Position numbers and translations under genes: made by a program
The notes under the pieces: model-generated
Database searches by the model: none
Told to the model about the DNA's origin: nothing
The model's input: the letters and a program-made list of their open reading frames with translations, nothing else
Shown: positions 52,408 to 64,000 of the stretch, in pieces
Layout of the letters: each line of letters begins with the position of its first letter
How positions within the stretch are numbered: the first letter of the stretch is position 1
NCBI RefSeq assembly: GCF_026914265.1
Contig: NC_069124.1
Location: 5,324,713-5,388,712, forward strand
Reading direction: 5' to 3'
Length of the DNA stretch: 64,000 bases
DNA from: Mya arenaria
Lineage: Eukaryota; Mollusca; Bivalvia; Myida; Myidae

Positions 52408-53666
52408 TAAAACACGGATTGCCTGGGATTTTTTTTTTTTGGTTATTAGTGCAATTATATTTGGGCGAAGAGAACTGCGGTGTGTTGTGGATAAGCCAGT
52501 ATGGATTTATAAACTTCGATGATTTCCGAAGGCGGGTGTTGCCCAATACTTCTCGTGTTTACTATTGCTGACGTATATTTACGAGTTTACGTTGTAGGAA
52601 GTGCGGGGGCTCTTCTTACCCGACTCTTAAGATTTTACTGTGCCAAATAAGTGTGAACTTCAAATAAATTGTTGTAAAGATACTCGTGGAAAAAAGAAAC
52701 CGAGCATGATACGGAACATCAAAATATATGTTCGCTGATTATACATTGTTTACCTCAATTATTTAAGCTTTTATGCGACTCTGATACAGAGGACATGTGA
52801 CAATTTTCAGAATTGCATCACCTGTTAATTTTTGTATTTTGATTGAAGGTTTCTCTAAGATGCAGTAGATATAGCATGTGTTGTGTTGCATGCACAGTTT
52901 CTTTGTTCCGCTAGTGGGAATATTTTCCGAAACTCATAATAGTATGTATATTTTCTTCTCGATCAGAGTTCATACATTGATGAGCGTTGTTTTCATAACA
53001 TACAGTGTACATAGTGTTTTGGTGATTAAGTTATGCAACATGCAGCTTACTTTAATACTGTTAATAGTGCTTTATGTGTCTGTAACTTGCTGTTTTATTG
53101 TCAAGAGATTTACTGTATTTCCATAAAATCTGCATTATCACGTCTTGCCAGAATGCACAAAATTCAATCCTATTGTATTTACTTTGTATAAATGATATAT
53201 GTCTAAATGATTTCCATAAAGTTGTTGAGTTATTTATGAAGATGTATCCTATAAACCAGTGCGTAGATCTGGACCACGTGTTCGGTACGTTTTTGTACAT
53301 TGAATATGGTTTAATGTGATGTTATGGAATAATAATCTATTTATTACATACACCATACTCTTGGCGGTATTACCTGTTAACGAACGAATAAATGGAAACA
53401 AGCATCCACAGAGCGTTGTTGATTTATGAAATGAAGCTATAAGTAAACAACAAAACTACCTTTGATGAAAGGGAGAAAACTCTTAAAACACTCTTTCATA
53501 CAGTAAATACCACAATATTCATGGACAGTATAAAACACACACCTATGCCAAACAGTGTAACCTAACCTAGTAGTCCGATAAATATAGGCTGCAACAAGGT
53601 AGAGAGTTTGACAACTCTATGGACCCCGCCCTTCCGCCTGCCAAAGGTAACCACTCGTACCCATTT
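52408..53666 (+). other. 3'UTR and downstream flank of the giant gene
   Basis: AATAAA at 52663-52668, 256 bases after the stop, is the likely poly(A) signal. A T10 run lies just after the stop codon. No coding sequence is supported in the rest. Confidence 0.55.
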
Positions 53667-53670
53667 TTAA

Positions 53671-53985
53671 AGCTGCACTCTCACAGATGGACTGTTTTGA
53701 CAATTTATTTCATTTTTTTGTCTTAGAATGAGCCAATTTGCTTAAAGGTCTGACAACCAGTGATATAGGACTGGTGACAAAAGATCAGGTCGCAATTTTC
53801 CATATTTACGTTCGAAATTGATGTTTTATGCCAATAACTCATTTATCTTAAAGTGTTTGTAACGCTTTTAGCCATGTCACCAGTATTATATCACTGGTTT
53901 CCAGATATTTAAGCCAAAATTTGTTCATTCCAATACACAAAATCAAAAAAGTTATCAAAATGGTCAATCTGTTAAGAGTGCAGCT
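53671..53985. mobile_element. 315-bp MITE with TTAA target duplication
   Basis: Ends agctgcactctcacagatgg and caatctgttaagagtgcagct are inverted repeats. They are flanked on both sides by TTAA (53667-53670 and 53986-53989), as for piggyBac or Kolobok-type elements. It includes an internal near-palindrome around accagtgatatagga/tatatcactggt. Non-coding. Confidence 0.82.
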
Positions 53986-54601
53986 TTAATATGGACTCTT
54001 GAAAGCAAGGAATGGTAAATTGTATGTTCAATATTTAATAATACAAACAATACAACATCTGACAAACATGACATATATGTGTAGGAATAAAGAACAAAGC
54101 TAACACATTGCACTTTTGAGCATCAAGGAAGTTAACAATAATATTCTTCAAGCAAAATAATGATAAATTCATGCATTAGAAAATGTGACCTTTTTGAACA
54201 GATAACAATATATATATGTATTACTTCTTATATGAATGACTTTTGCTTATTGACTTTTAATGGTTTCTACCATATCCTGGATTTTGAACTAATGCAGGCT
54301 TTTACATGATGTGTTGAACGAGAAAAAATATAACTGGAGTAATAGTGGAGTAAAATTGACTGTACAGAGTGTTGTTCATTAATGTTGCTCCTGTCTTCTG
54401 ATCATTTATATATTATCCCTGATTACAAATAACTTTCAACAAACAGTCTCACAATTCTCATCAAAACTCTACATAAATAATTCAACCAAACTGCAACAAT
54501 TCTACTTATCAACATCCTTACACTTCAACTGGACTTGTTTGACATTCATACTCTTTATATCAACAACTACTATTCCAGAGATCATAAAGTTTTAAGGCAC
54601 G

Positions 54602-57600
54602 CTATCTTCTCTTGTCCTTCTTGGAAGGTTTTGATGTGCTTCCTCCGCCCAGCCAGCCGGCCAACTTCTCAGAGATGTCTGGCATCGCCGACCGATCGTT
54701 CAGCGCCTTCATCTGACTCTGCATCTCCTGAAATAAAACAACAAATTTGAACACCTGTGTTACAGAGACACTAATTATGACCAAGTTTCAGGAGGGAATG
54801 GTGAAAATGGTTTAATTATATTGATAACTATAACTGCTCAGACTGCAGCTTCATAAAGCAAAGAAATCCATGTAAGTTTTATTTTTTTCTGCCTGTAAGT
54901 TACATAGTAATGGCTATTGACAGACAAATTTAATCTTTGGTTATTTATCAATCTTGAAGAAACTTGTGTTTGCACATCTGTTGTATTATAAGTATTTACA
55001 CCTTTGTACCTTATACCTTAACTTAATAAGTAAGGTATAAATTGCTTTGAGGTTCTTTCATTGATTTTAAGGCAATAGCAGTTCAAGAATCAACATTGAT
55101 TGAATCTGTGTGTGCACCACTTCATTATATTTATACACCATGCAAATAAGCTCCAATAATATATGTCTGTAAGACTTACAGTGTAAGTTACACAGTTCTA
55201 GTTTGGGATTGACAAATTTAAGGGCATTTTCTATTAACTGTATATGGTAATTACTCTCATTAACCTGATCCTATTCTGGCATGCACCACTGCACTATAGT
55301 TATTCACGCTTCAAAAGAGTTGCATAAGTTTCTGTTCATAAGATACATGGCAATGGCTATAAATGGATATCAATTAAAGGGGAATAACTCAAGTGTTATC
55401 CTTCTTCTTCCGTACTTGTACTGAGCTCACTCTGAAGTGTTATGGTACGGTGTGTATGTACAACAAGGATAGTGTGAGGCCCGCAAGTATTTACAGTGCA
55501 GGTTTAAAAATAAAAGCATTCCCTGAATCCCTCGGCCAGACCCCTCTAGAATACCTCAACGCTATCAGCAGTGGTCAGTGCTGCTGGAAGAACATGACCA
55601 GTTTGGTGTTAGTGCAGCCTTCTACCAGTGGTTACCAGTCTAGGTCACTGAACATCTGCCTAGTGTAGTCGCCCTTCAAAAATCTTGCAGCATGACGCTG
55701 TACGGCTTCTAGTTGGTCCATATTGGTCTTCGTGTATCGTCCCATGCTGGGCTGGCAAACTCTAGGATTGGCCTTACAAGAGTTTGGTAGTATTGTGCCT
55801 TGATATTTGTTGTGGGCATCTTGATAGGTTCCTTCTTAGGACAAGCAGGTTGTTGATTCCTTTTTATGCAGTCTTGGATACATGTTTGTTCCAATAGAGC
55901 TTCTCATGAATGCCGAGGTACCTTGCATCATGGAGTTGTTCACCACAGATGTAGTATGGCAAGATGATGAGGCTTCTTTTCCTAGTAATCTTATGAACCC
56001 ACATTTTGGGTTAAAAGATATGAAGCAGTCTTTCTCCCACTGCTGGAGCTGATCCAGGTCTATTTGCAGGGCATGGGAGTCTTTATTTTTGTAACCTTCA
56101 AGTAAAGGAGGCCGTCATCTGCAAAGAGTCTGTATGTGAATGTTGCTTTCGTGGGGAGGTTATTTATGTATAGGAAGAACAGTAGTGGACCAATTACTGA
56201 TCCCTGTCGAAGTCTGGATGTTGCTGGCACGGACGCAGAGGTTGTTCCTTTAAAAGAGCGGGCTTTAACCAGGTTTTTCTGTCTATGGCTGGAGAGGAAA
56301 TCTCTGATCCAGAACAGGTAAGGCCTGAGGATACCATAATAGTCAAGCTTGGCTGCTAGGCACTCGTGCTAGACCTTCTCAAAGGATTTACCTAAGACAA
56401 CTAGTATGGCCTCTATTTGTTCACTTCTTCTAGGCCTTTGGCCAGGTTGTTCAGTGTAAGGACAAGCTGTCTCTCTGTTAAAGAGTTTCTTGTGGGAGCC
56501 ATGTTGTTGTTCGCATAATATATCATGTTTGTCAAGGTGTTTCATGATGTGGCTATGTATAATGTTCTCTACAACCTTGCAGCAGGCAGATGTAAGTGGT
56601 ATTGGCCTGTAGCTGGGTCACTGTGATCTCCCTTTTTTAAAATGAGGGTGATATTTGCCTGCATCCTGTCTGTGAGCATCTTGCCCTGTCTGATTGAAGC
56701 TTAAAATAGAAGGGTTAAGAATGGAGTTCATGATGTGGAGATGTCTTTGTGGGAATGTTGTGTGGGCTAGTCACTTTGTACCAGTCTAAGTTTGCTAAAA
56801 GTTTGTGGACTCGTTCACCGTGGCATTGCAGGAAGACAGATTGGCCTACCTCTGGTATGTGGGAGTTGTCCTCTTTGGTAAAAACATTTCTGAATTGGGC
56901 GTTTATGATAGTGGCCTTGGCAGCAGGACTGCTGTGAGAAACACCTTATTTCAAGCGGGAGATTCTGCAGCTTTCACTAGGGAGTAAAGTTCTTCTAGTT
57001 TCTGATGTCTGTGTAGTTGTTGTAAGCCTTCCTGCATTTAATGTTACTAAACAGATCTTGATGAAACTTCTGCGTGCTTCAGAGCAATGAAGTAATACAT
57101 AATCAATACATATATGTCTACATAAGCAATTCCACTGAATATACAAATAAGGCTTTTTTAATAAAGAAGAAGGAAATTAACTTTTCATTCAGAATAATAG
57201 TAGGAATAAGTGGCTTTAAAAATAAGAAGGGAAACAAATTCAGAGGGAGTCAGAAATAGATTGTTGTTAATGGATTAATTCAAGCCTATTTTTCATTAAA
57301 ATAAGGAACTCAATCACGATTTAAATAGTCTTAGAAGTAACCCGATTCAACAAAAAGCTTAAAAGTTAAGTTTTTCTTATGTTTGTGTATGGGTCCTTGT
57401 GGGTGTGAGGCTTTGTTGTCATTCTTTATTTTTTTCCTTAACTATACCGGCTTGGTTCACACCCCTTCAGATGCATTACCAGAAAAAAATAGGTGCCCAA
57501 ACATGAGGGAGTCCCTTTAAGGACAATGAGGGGGTAAGACTTCATCTGGATCAAACTTAAGCATGCTACATGTACGGTTATACACACTTTATATAAAGAG

Positions 57601-58594
57601 AATTATTTCTGTATATAACTTTGATAGAAATATCTCCAAAGGAAAGGAGGGACAGACAACGCCATAAATACATACCTCCACTGCATTTGTTTTTTTATAC
57701 AAGTTTCTTTAATGTACGTTGGTTTGTTACATTACTCATTAATTTATTAACTCATTTAATATCTCGGAAAATCATTTTGTATGAAAACAAACAATGTATC
57801 AATCATTTTAATTGATACTCAGACAACAGATAGATGGGATGACAGACAGACCACATCATAACAAGCAACTATGGTTTACCTTTTGTGCTTCTGGATCTGC
57901 AGCATTCATCATCTTTGGGAGAACCATTATCATCACCAATGGCAAAACCATCGTCAAAACCTGCAGTTCAAGTAGTCATGAATAAAGAATGTTTGATATG
58001 TATAAAAAAATAAAATATTTAGAATAAATTAGAACAACTACATTTAGACAACCTACAAAAAAGAACTAACACTTGATAAAAAAATATGTTTTTCTCTACT
58101 TTGTTACTATCAATTGAACATATCATTTATTCTTCTTATCCCATATCTTGAAAAACATGTGTCAAAGGACCTATCAAAGATATGCATGATGTCGCCATAT
58201 GTACTGATTCAAACAATAAATATATTAAATATGTGAGTCACTAAAACGTGATATTGATTAAGCAAATTTTACAGCTACCAGTATGCATCTGCCTTTTTAC
58301 ATTGTGTGATGCATGTTTATCCATCAAATTCATACCATCGGATTCATTAGGAAATCTGTAAGTTTCCACTGTTCACGTTTCTGGAAATAGTTTGGCTTTC
58401 TCCTCTCGCGAAACTCAAGGGGGTAATGGACAGTCTTGACCACAGATGGCTGGAGGTGATTGACCTTGCGAGCTCTCTTCTTGCCTTTCCCATTGATGTC
58501 CACTCTCATTGGTTCAAACAAGTAGTCTGGATTTTGAACATCAACCACATAGGTTCCTGATGGGATTCCATTTATGACAAAACTTCCATCACTT
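54602..58594 (-). CDS. EMC7: ER membrane protein complex subunit 7 (3' exons; 5' end outside window)
   Basis: EMC7 is a lumenal-domain, single-pass subunit of the EMC insertase of the endoplasmic reticulum. Exons in transcript order: 58594-58336, 57960-57880, 54727-54602 (stop TAG). The first encodes the end of the beta-sandwich (INGIPSGTYVVDVQNPDYLF, then DINGKGKKRARKVN) and FQKREQWKLTDFLMNPM. The second encodes the membrane helix VLTMVLPLVMIMVLPKMMN. The third encodes the cytosolic tail PDISEKLAGWLGGGSTSKPS ending in KKDKRR. This matches the vertebrate protein's order and motif (WTDFLMNPM, then a hydrophobic helix, then PDVSE and a Lys/Ser-rich end). The first exon begins after two bases of a codon, so at least one 5' exon lies beyond the transposon block or the window. 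The intron at 54728-57879 carries a LINE relic. Confidence 0.93.
55390..57060 (-). mobile_element. Degraded non-LTR retrotransposon (LINE, CR1/Jockey-like reverse transcriptase)
   Basis: On the minus strand, translated pieces follow the reverse transcriptase order: FRNVFTKED near 56900; YRPISLTSACCKVVENI near 56580; RQGSVIGPLLFFLYINNLP near 56170; the catalytic box LFADDGLLYL near 56110-56130; YYQTLVRPILEFASPAWD near 55770; QLEAVQRHAARF near 55700; and a C-terminal FSDLDW near 55640. Several stops and frame changes break it, and the 5' part (endonuclease, ORF1) is absent, as expected for a 5'-truncated LINE. It lies in an EMC7 intron in the same orientation as the gene. Confidence 0.85.
57061..57879. 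other. EMC7 intron, no feature recognised
   Basis: AT-rich; no exon, inverted repeat or array supported. Confidence 0.5.
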
Positions 58595-59912
58595 CTGTAA
58601 CAGAGAAGAAAAATACATGATGTATTTCAGTGTCAAATATTGTGCGTTATTGTTTGTTCCTTTATTTGTTCATTTATATAACACCTCTTATTTAACCATT
58701 ACACAGTCGCTCTATGGTGAGCACTGAAGACAAAATGGAGTTCAATGTCAAATTTCAGCAAATAAAGAGTTTTAGCACATGCAATAAAAAAGTATGTTTG
58801 ATGTATGCAATAGAAAAAATAATATAAACATTGAATATTTTAGAATTGCTGTTTATCTGTGTCTGAAATATCTGGGCATTGCATGGAAGAACTTAACTAA
58901 CTGTACCCTGACCAAATTTTTCATTCAACAATGAACCACATTTATGTACATACTCATACATTTTCCAAAACTACAAGTGCCATACATTTAAACTTTTTTA
59001 TTATTGTAGTCACAGGGATGATAATAGAGCCAAGTTGCCAATCCTGAAAATTTCTGCATGGGGTTCAGGGGGCCGCTGAAGGCCCCCGATGGGTCCAGGG
59101 CAAAGCCCTGGTGTGGGGTTAAGGGGGGCGAAGCCCCCCGAAGCTTTCCGTATTTCAGGGATTCTAATACCCTTTTTTGCCTTAGAATGGAGTACACCTT
59201 TCGGTTTGGTAGATATAATTATGTTCAACACGAGACATCCACAATCAGAACAATTATCAGGAATCTTAGCAGTGAAGTTTAACACCTTTGTCTTAAAACA
59301 AAGTTAAATTTACTTTTTTTACCTGAAGTCACAGGCGTAAGACATGTACCTGACATTTTGGTTCAGTTGTCCACTTCCCATAATACTCAACTGGCTATGA
59401 TCAAATGCCTGTGTATGAACAGTCTACACTGTGGGATGTTTGATTTATAATAGTGAACAACATATCGATTATCATGCTTGCAAATGTTTATTGTAAAAGT
59501 GTTAATTATTCAATTTTAAGTATCATATAAAGAGTATTTATTCCATTTACTGCACATTTGATGAGAATGTATTGTTATTAATTATTATATATATTATTCC
59601 AAGTAATATCCAAGCGGGACTTAAATGCTTTGGCAGCGTAGCCGTTGTGGACATTGTGGACTTTGACGTATTCTGGTCCCTAAGCAAGATTTTTTCCCCT
59701 CATGGTGTTACATGAGTCCAGTAGCACAAAAACTTGATTGTCCCATGGCAGTTCAAGTCTCTCAAATAGGATTTCAAATTCTATGAAAATTGATTCAGAA
59801 TCAGCCCTAGTGATTTTTAAGGAGGCCAAATGTCTCAACACTATTTCTTTCTCTATAGCAGAAAAATAGCTGCAACAGTTTTCTCATTGTGTTTGTTGAC
59901 TTGTCTTAGTTG

Positions 59913-60926
59913 CAGGGATGATAACAGAGCCAAGTTGCCAATCCTGAAAATGTCTGCGTCGGGTTCAGGGGGCCGCTTAAGGCCCCCGATGGGTCCAGGG
60001 CAAAGCCCTGGTGGGGGGCCAAGGGGGGCGAAGCCCCCCGAAGCTTTAAGTATTTCAGGGTTTCTCATACCCTTTTTTGCCTTAGAATAGTGTTCAAGGA
60101 GTACACCTTTCGGTTTGGTAGATATAATTATGTTCAACAGGAGACATCCGCAATCAGAACAATTATCAGGAATCTTAGCAGTGAAGTTAAACACCTTTGT
60201 CTTTAAACAAACTTAAATTTACTTTTTTACCTGAAGTCACAGGCATAAGACATGTACCTGACATTTTGGTTCAGTTGTCCACTTCCCATAAAACTCAACT
60301 GGCTATGATCAAATGCCTGTGTATGAACAGTCTACACTGTGGGATGTTTGATTTACAATAATGAACAACATATCAATTATCAAGCTTGCAAATGTTTATT
60401 GTAAAAGTGTTATTTAAATGCAGGGATGATAACAGAGCCAAGTTGCCAATCCTGAAAATGTCTGCGTCGGGTTCAGGGGGCCGCTTAAGGCCCCCGATGG
60501 GTCCAGGGCAAAGCCCTGGTGGGGGGCCAAGGGGGGCGAAGCCCCCCGAAGCTTTAAGTATTTCAGGGTTTCTCATACCCTTTTTTGCCTTAGAATAGTG
60601 TTCAAGGAGTACACCTTTCGGTTTGGTAGATATAATTATGTTCAACAGGAGACATCCGCAATCAGAACAATTATCAGGAATCTTAGCAGTGAAGTTAAAC
60701 ACCTTTGTCTTTAAACAAACTTAAATTTACTTTTTTACCTGAAGTCACAGGCATAAGACATGTACCTGACATTTTGGTTCAGTTGTCCACTTCCCATAAA
60801 ACTCAACTGGCTATGATCAAATGCCTGTGTATGAACAGTCTACACTGTGGGATGTTTGATTTACAATAATGAACAACATATCAATTATCAAGCTTGCAAA
60901 TGTTTATTGTAAAAGTGTTATTTATT
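59913..60926. repeat. 508-bp tandem duplication of the transposon left end
   Basis: 59913-60420 and 60421-60926 look identical by eye over about 500 bases; each starts cagggatgataacagagcc. Each copy has three GC-rich hairpins (about 59966-60040 in the first): ggggccgcttaaggcccc, ccagggcaaagccctgg and ggggggcgaagcccccc. Confidence 0.85.
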
Positions 60927-60992
60927 CAATTTTTATATATCATAAAGAGTATTTATTCCACTATCTGCACATTTGATGAGAATATAATATTA

Positions 60993-61430
60993 TTAATTAT
61001 TATATATATTATTCCAAGTAATATCCAAACGGGACTGTACATGCTTTGGCAGTGAGCCGTTGTGGTCATGTGTGTCGCCAATGTCTATGAGGTGAGGGAC
61101 AAGTTGACATATTCTGGTCTCAAAGCCAAAAAAAATTCCCCTCATGGTGTTACAGGAGTCCAGTAGCACACAAATTAGATTGTCCAGATTGTCCCACGTC
61201 AGTTCAAGTCTCTCAAACAGGCTTTCAAATTCCTTGAAAATTGATTCAGAATCAGCCCTTGTGATTTTTAAGGAGGCCAAATGTCTTGACACTATTTCTT
61301 TCTCTATAGCAGAAAAATAGCTGCAACAGATTGCTCATTGTTTGTGTTTGTTGACCCGTCTAAATTCAAACAAAACTGAGTTTCACTTAACTCCTCCACA
61401 AGTTCATCATCGAAATGGCTTGCCTCTCCC
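60993..61430 (-). pseudogene. hAT transposase fragment
   Basis: On the minus strand, one frame encodes SETQFCLNLDGSTN and a second SRHLASLKITRADSESIFKE, running to WDNL, DSCNTM and PHLIDIG. This order and the two Asp positions fit the RNase H-like core of hAT transposases (first Asp in a D-x-STN context, second before SCNTM). Zinc finger and C-terminal dimerisation parts are not seen. Non-functional. Confidence 0.65.
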
Positions 61431-63590
61431 TAAGTCATCTTATATGATGCTGTACACCTTTGAAGTTTTAATTCGCTGAGAGCTTTTGTATCTTTGGCAA
61501 GTGTCTTAAGTAAGACTCACTACATGTGGTAACAGGGAGTATGGAAGGTCATGTTCAGCCATAAATCCAAGTATCATGGCCTCTGCATTGAATTGTCAGT
61601 CATTGACAGGAACAACTGGATGCACTGGCCGAGGTGTCTGTTCATCCCTGACTTTTGGAACCATCAACATACCTGGAAATTCAAATTACAACTATAGAAA
61701 TTAAATCTCACTCAAACTGGGTCCTCTAGAAGTTTTGTTGAACTGTCTCAAATAGAAAATAAACTGACTGCTCTTACTTAAATTAATATATATTACTACT
61801 ACAAAATAATTTTATGTATTCATTTGTTTTTAAATTTTCATTTGAACCTTCCAATATTATAGACAACAGCCACTTCTTATTGAAAACAATGCTTCAAACA
61901 TTATGGGAACAATAAAGAAACGGTTTAACAGCGTAAACTTCAATCGGCCAAATAAAATTTGTAAAATGAAAATCGATTATTATGACATAATCCGAATCGC
62001 GATGTCCGAAATATTGCTACATGCGCAAAAGCCATTCTCAGTTTGATCACATTCTATTAACTTAAAAAGAAACGTTTCGGGAATTTCTCTTAAAAATAAA
62101 TAGCAAATATACCTTTAAATCGACGAATGGATGTTTTTAGAAGTTGGTGGTGGTCGTTTTTTTTCCAATACTCGTTTATTCGTCTTCGTCGTCTGTCATA
62201 TCCGGATACTGTCTTCTAGTCCCATCGGTAATTTCCGTAATCACCCGATGCTAGCTTAACCAATCATATAGCTCGACTGCCAAGACGTAAATAGGTTCGA
62301 TAATTTCCGGCTTTACACTTCCGGAAAACTCACCTTTCGTACCCATATTGTTCGATCTGAGCTCGAATCGCTGCCAGTACCTCCCCCCTAGAAAAAACTC
62401 AACGGATTTACATTAATCTCAAAATCGTTCCGTGAGGCCTTAAATCCGGAATTCCGGATTAATCCGGAATTTTACCATCCCTGTAGTTGAAACAAAACCG
62501 AGATCCATTAACCCCCACATGTTCATCATTGAAATGGCTAGCCACTCCGTAAGTCATCTTGTATGATGCTGTACACCTTTGAAGTTTTTATTCGCTTTTG
62601 TATCTTTGGCAAGTGTCTTAAGTAAGGCACACTACTGTGGTGCCAGGGAGCATGTTCAGCCATAAATCCAAGTATCATGGCCTCTGGATTGAATTGTCAA
62701 TTGACAGGAACAACTGGATGCACTGGCTGTGGTGTCTGTTCATCCCTGACTTTTGTAACCATCAACATACCTGGAAATACAAATTACAACTATAGAATTT
62801 AAATCTCACTCAAACTGGGTCCTCAAGACGTTTTGTTGAACTGTCTCAATAGAAAATAGAATGACTGCCTCTACGTAATATGTATTACTACTACAAAATA
62901 TGTATTCATTTTTTTTTAAATTTGAACCAAACCAATTTTCATTTGAACCTCCCATATAGAATAATAAAGAAACGGTTTACAGCGTAAACTTCAATCAGCC
63001 AAATAAAATTTGTAAAATAAAAATCGATTATTATGACACAATCCGAATCGGGATGTCCGAAATAATGCTACATGCGCAAAATTCATTATCAGTTTGATCA
63101 CTTTCTATTAACTTAAAAAGAAACGTTTCGTGAATTTCTCTTGAAAATAAATGGCAAATATACCCTTAAAATCGACGAATTGATGTTTTTAGAAGTTGGT
63201 GGTGGTCGTTTTTTTCCCAATTTTCCAATACCCGTTTATTCGTCTTCGTCGTCTGTCATATCCAGGTACGACCATCCGGATACTGTCTTCTAGTCCCATC
63301 GGTAATTTCCGTAATCACCGGATGCTATCTTAACCAATCATATAGCTCGATTGCCCATTCGAGCTCCGAATGCTCGATTGCCAAGACGTAAATAGGTTCG
63401 TTAATTTCCGGCTTTACACTTCCGGAAAACTCACCTTTCGTACCCATATTGTTCGAACTGAGCTCGATTCGCTCCTGTACCCCCCCCCTAGAAAAAAACT
63501 CAACGGATTTACATTAATCTCAAAATCGATCCGTGAGGCCTTAAATCCGGAATTCCGGATTAATCCGGAATTTTATCATCCCTGTAGTCA

Positions 63591-64000
63591 GCTGATGATC
63601 AATTATAATCAACAATTGATCGGAAAGGCCTACATCGGCGACAATCGATAGTGAAATTTGAACAATCGATTAAAGAAACAAGGGACGTAACTGCTACCAA
63701 CTTATTTACTTATTTCTGGTTAATGCTAGTTTATGTTGAAATGTTAAGGTGTTACTATGTTAAGTTATGTACTCATATTCTTATCAAGGAAAATTCACTT
63801 CAGTACCTTATTACAAATTTACTTTGTAATTTAACTGCTAAAGGATTGGTTCTCAACTTTTCATGTTTGTGGTTTAAAAGTGATTTTTGAAACATGTTAC
63901 CGTTTACTTTTAACCATGTAAGAATTTAGTTTTAGTAAAACAGAAACTGCTCTTGTAAAACATATAGAATATTCAACTGCTTGTTGTACTCGTTACTGAC
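63591..64000. other. No feature recognised
   Basis: AT-rich, no exon of EMC7 or other gene, no repeat supported up to the window edge. Confidence 0.5.

Larger units (their letters stand above)
59913..62483 (-). mobile_element. hAT-like DNA transposon (inner copy, same family)
   Basis: Ends cagggatgataa and ttaccatccctg, flanked by TAGTTG at 59907-59912 and 62484-62489. Removing it rejoins gacttgtct-tagttgaaacaaaa, which matches the inner element's own gacccgtctaaattcaaacaaaa (about 61350-61374). This proves insertion into a relative. It contains transposase remnants on the minus strand: FCLNLDGSTNTNNEQ (first catalytic Asp region) and LTWDNLDNLICVLLDSCNTM, then LVPHLIDIGDTHDHN. They are broken by a frame change. 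It also has a 508-base internal duplication of its left end. Confidence 0.82.
59013..63584 (-). mobile_element. hAT-like DNA transposon (outer copy, interrupted by an inner copy)
   Basis: The left end cagggatgataa and right end ttatcatccctg are perfect inverted repeats of hAT type (CAGGG start). Flanking TAGTCA is duplicated at 59007-59012 and 63585-63590. The outer copy is 59013-59912 plus 62490-63584, about 2.0 kb once the inner copy at 59913-62483 is removed. The right end carries subterminal tccggaattccggattaatc repeats. Its 59620-59830 part is a damaged copy of the transposase segment seen at 61040-61290. It lies upstream of the sequenced EMC7 exons, probably in an EMC7 intron. Confidence 0.82.

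Noticed and set aside
59853-60702. Conserved open frames on both strands over the transposon left ends
   Set aside because: They span GC hairpins and repeat with the duplicated left end. No match to transposase, and both strands are open for the same reason.

Overview
The window looks like nuclear DNA from an animal, most likely a bivalve mollusc. Genes are split by many short introns with GT-AG ends. Intergenic and intronic DNA is AT-rich and full of small inverted-repeat elements and minisatellites. The recognisable genes are animal housekeeping genes (ATP8A-type flippase, FANCB, EMC7). The placement in bivalves rests on the style of the dispersed repeats and is an inference. All exon models were built by hand from splice sites, reading phase and protein similarity; every complete model sums to a whole number of codons.

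Layout. 1-10018 (+): the last exons of a P4-ATPase phospholipid flippase (ATP8A1/2 type), ending in the autoinhibitory tail, followed by a long 3' flank with two poly(A) signals and two minisatellites. 14209-22892 (+): a 19-exon NRPS-like carboxylate reductase of 1048 residues (adenylation, carrier, thioester reductase). It is followed directly by a same-strand short-chain dehydrogenase/reductase (23024-26046). Together they have the parts of a fungal-type A-T-R-R enzyme that takes an acid to an alcohol. 31343-36304 (-): a complete nine-exon FANCB homologue of 826 residues, tail to tail with the SDR gene.

The tail-to-tail junction has been tandemly duplicated (unit A about 22227-27790, unit B about 27796-32440). 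Each gene keeps the copy joined to its own body. The two orphan copies in the middle (FANCB end in A, SDR in B) are decaying.

38166-52407 (+): a two-exon gene with a 7.2-kb coding exon encoding a 2606-residue acidic, Ser-rich protein that I do not recognise; its start is divergent from FANCB. 54602-58594 (-): the three 3' exons of EMC7, with a LINE relic in one intron. Upstream, 59013-63584 is a hAT-like DNA transposon carrying a second copy of the same family inside it, both with 6-bp target duplications. The last 400 bases show nothing I can name.
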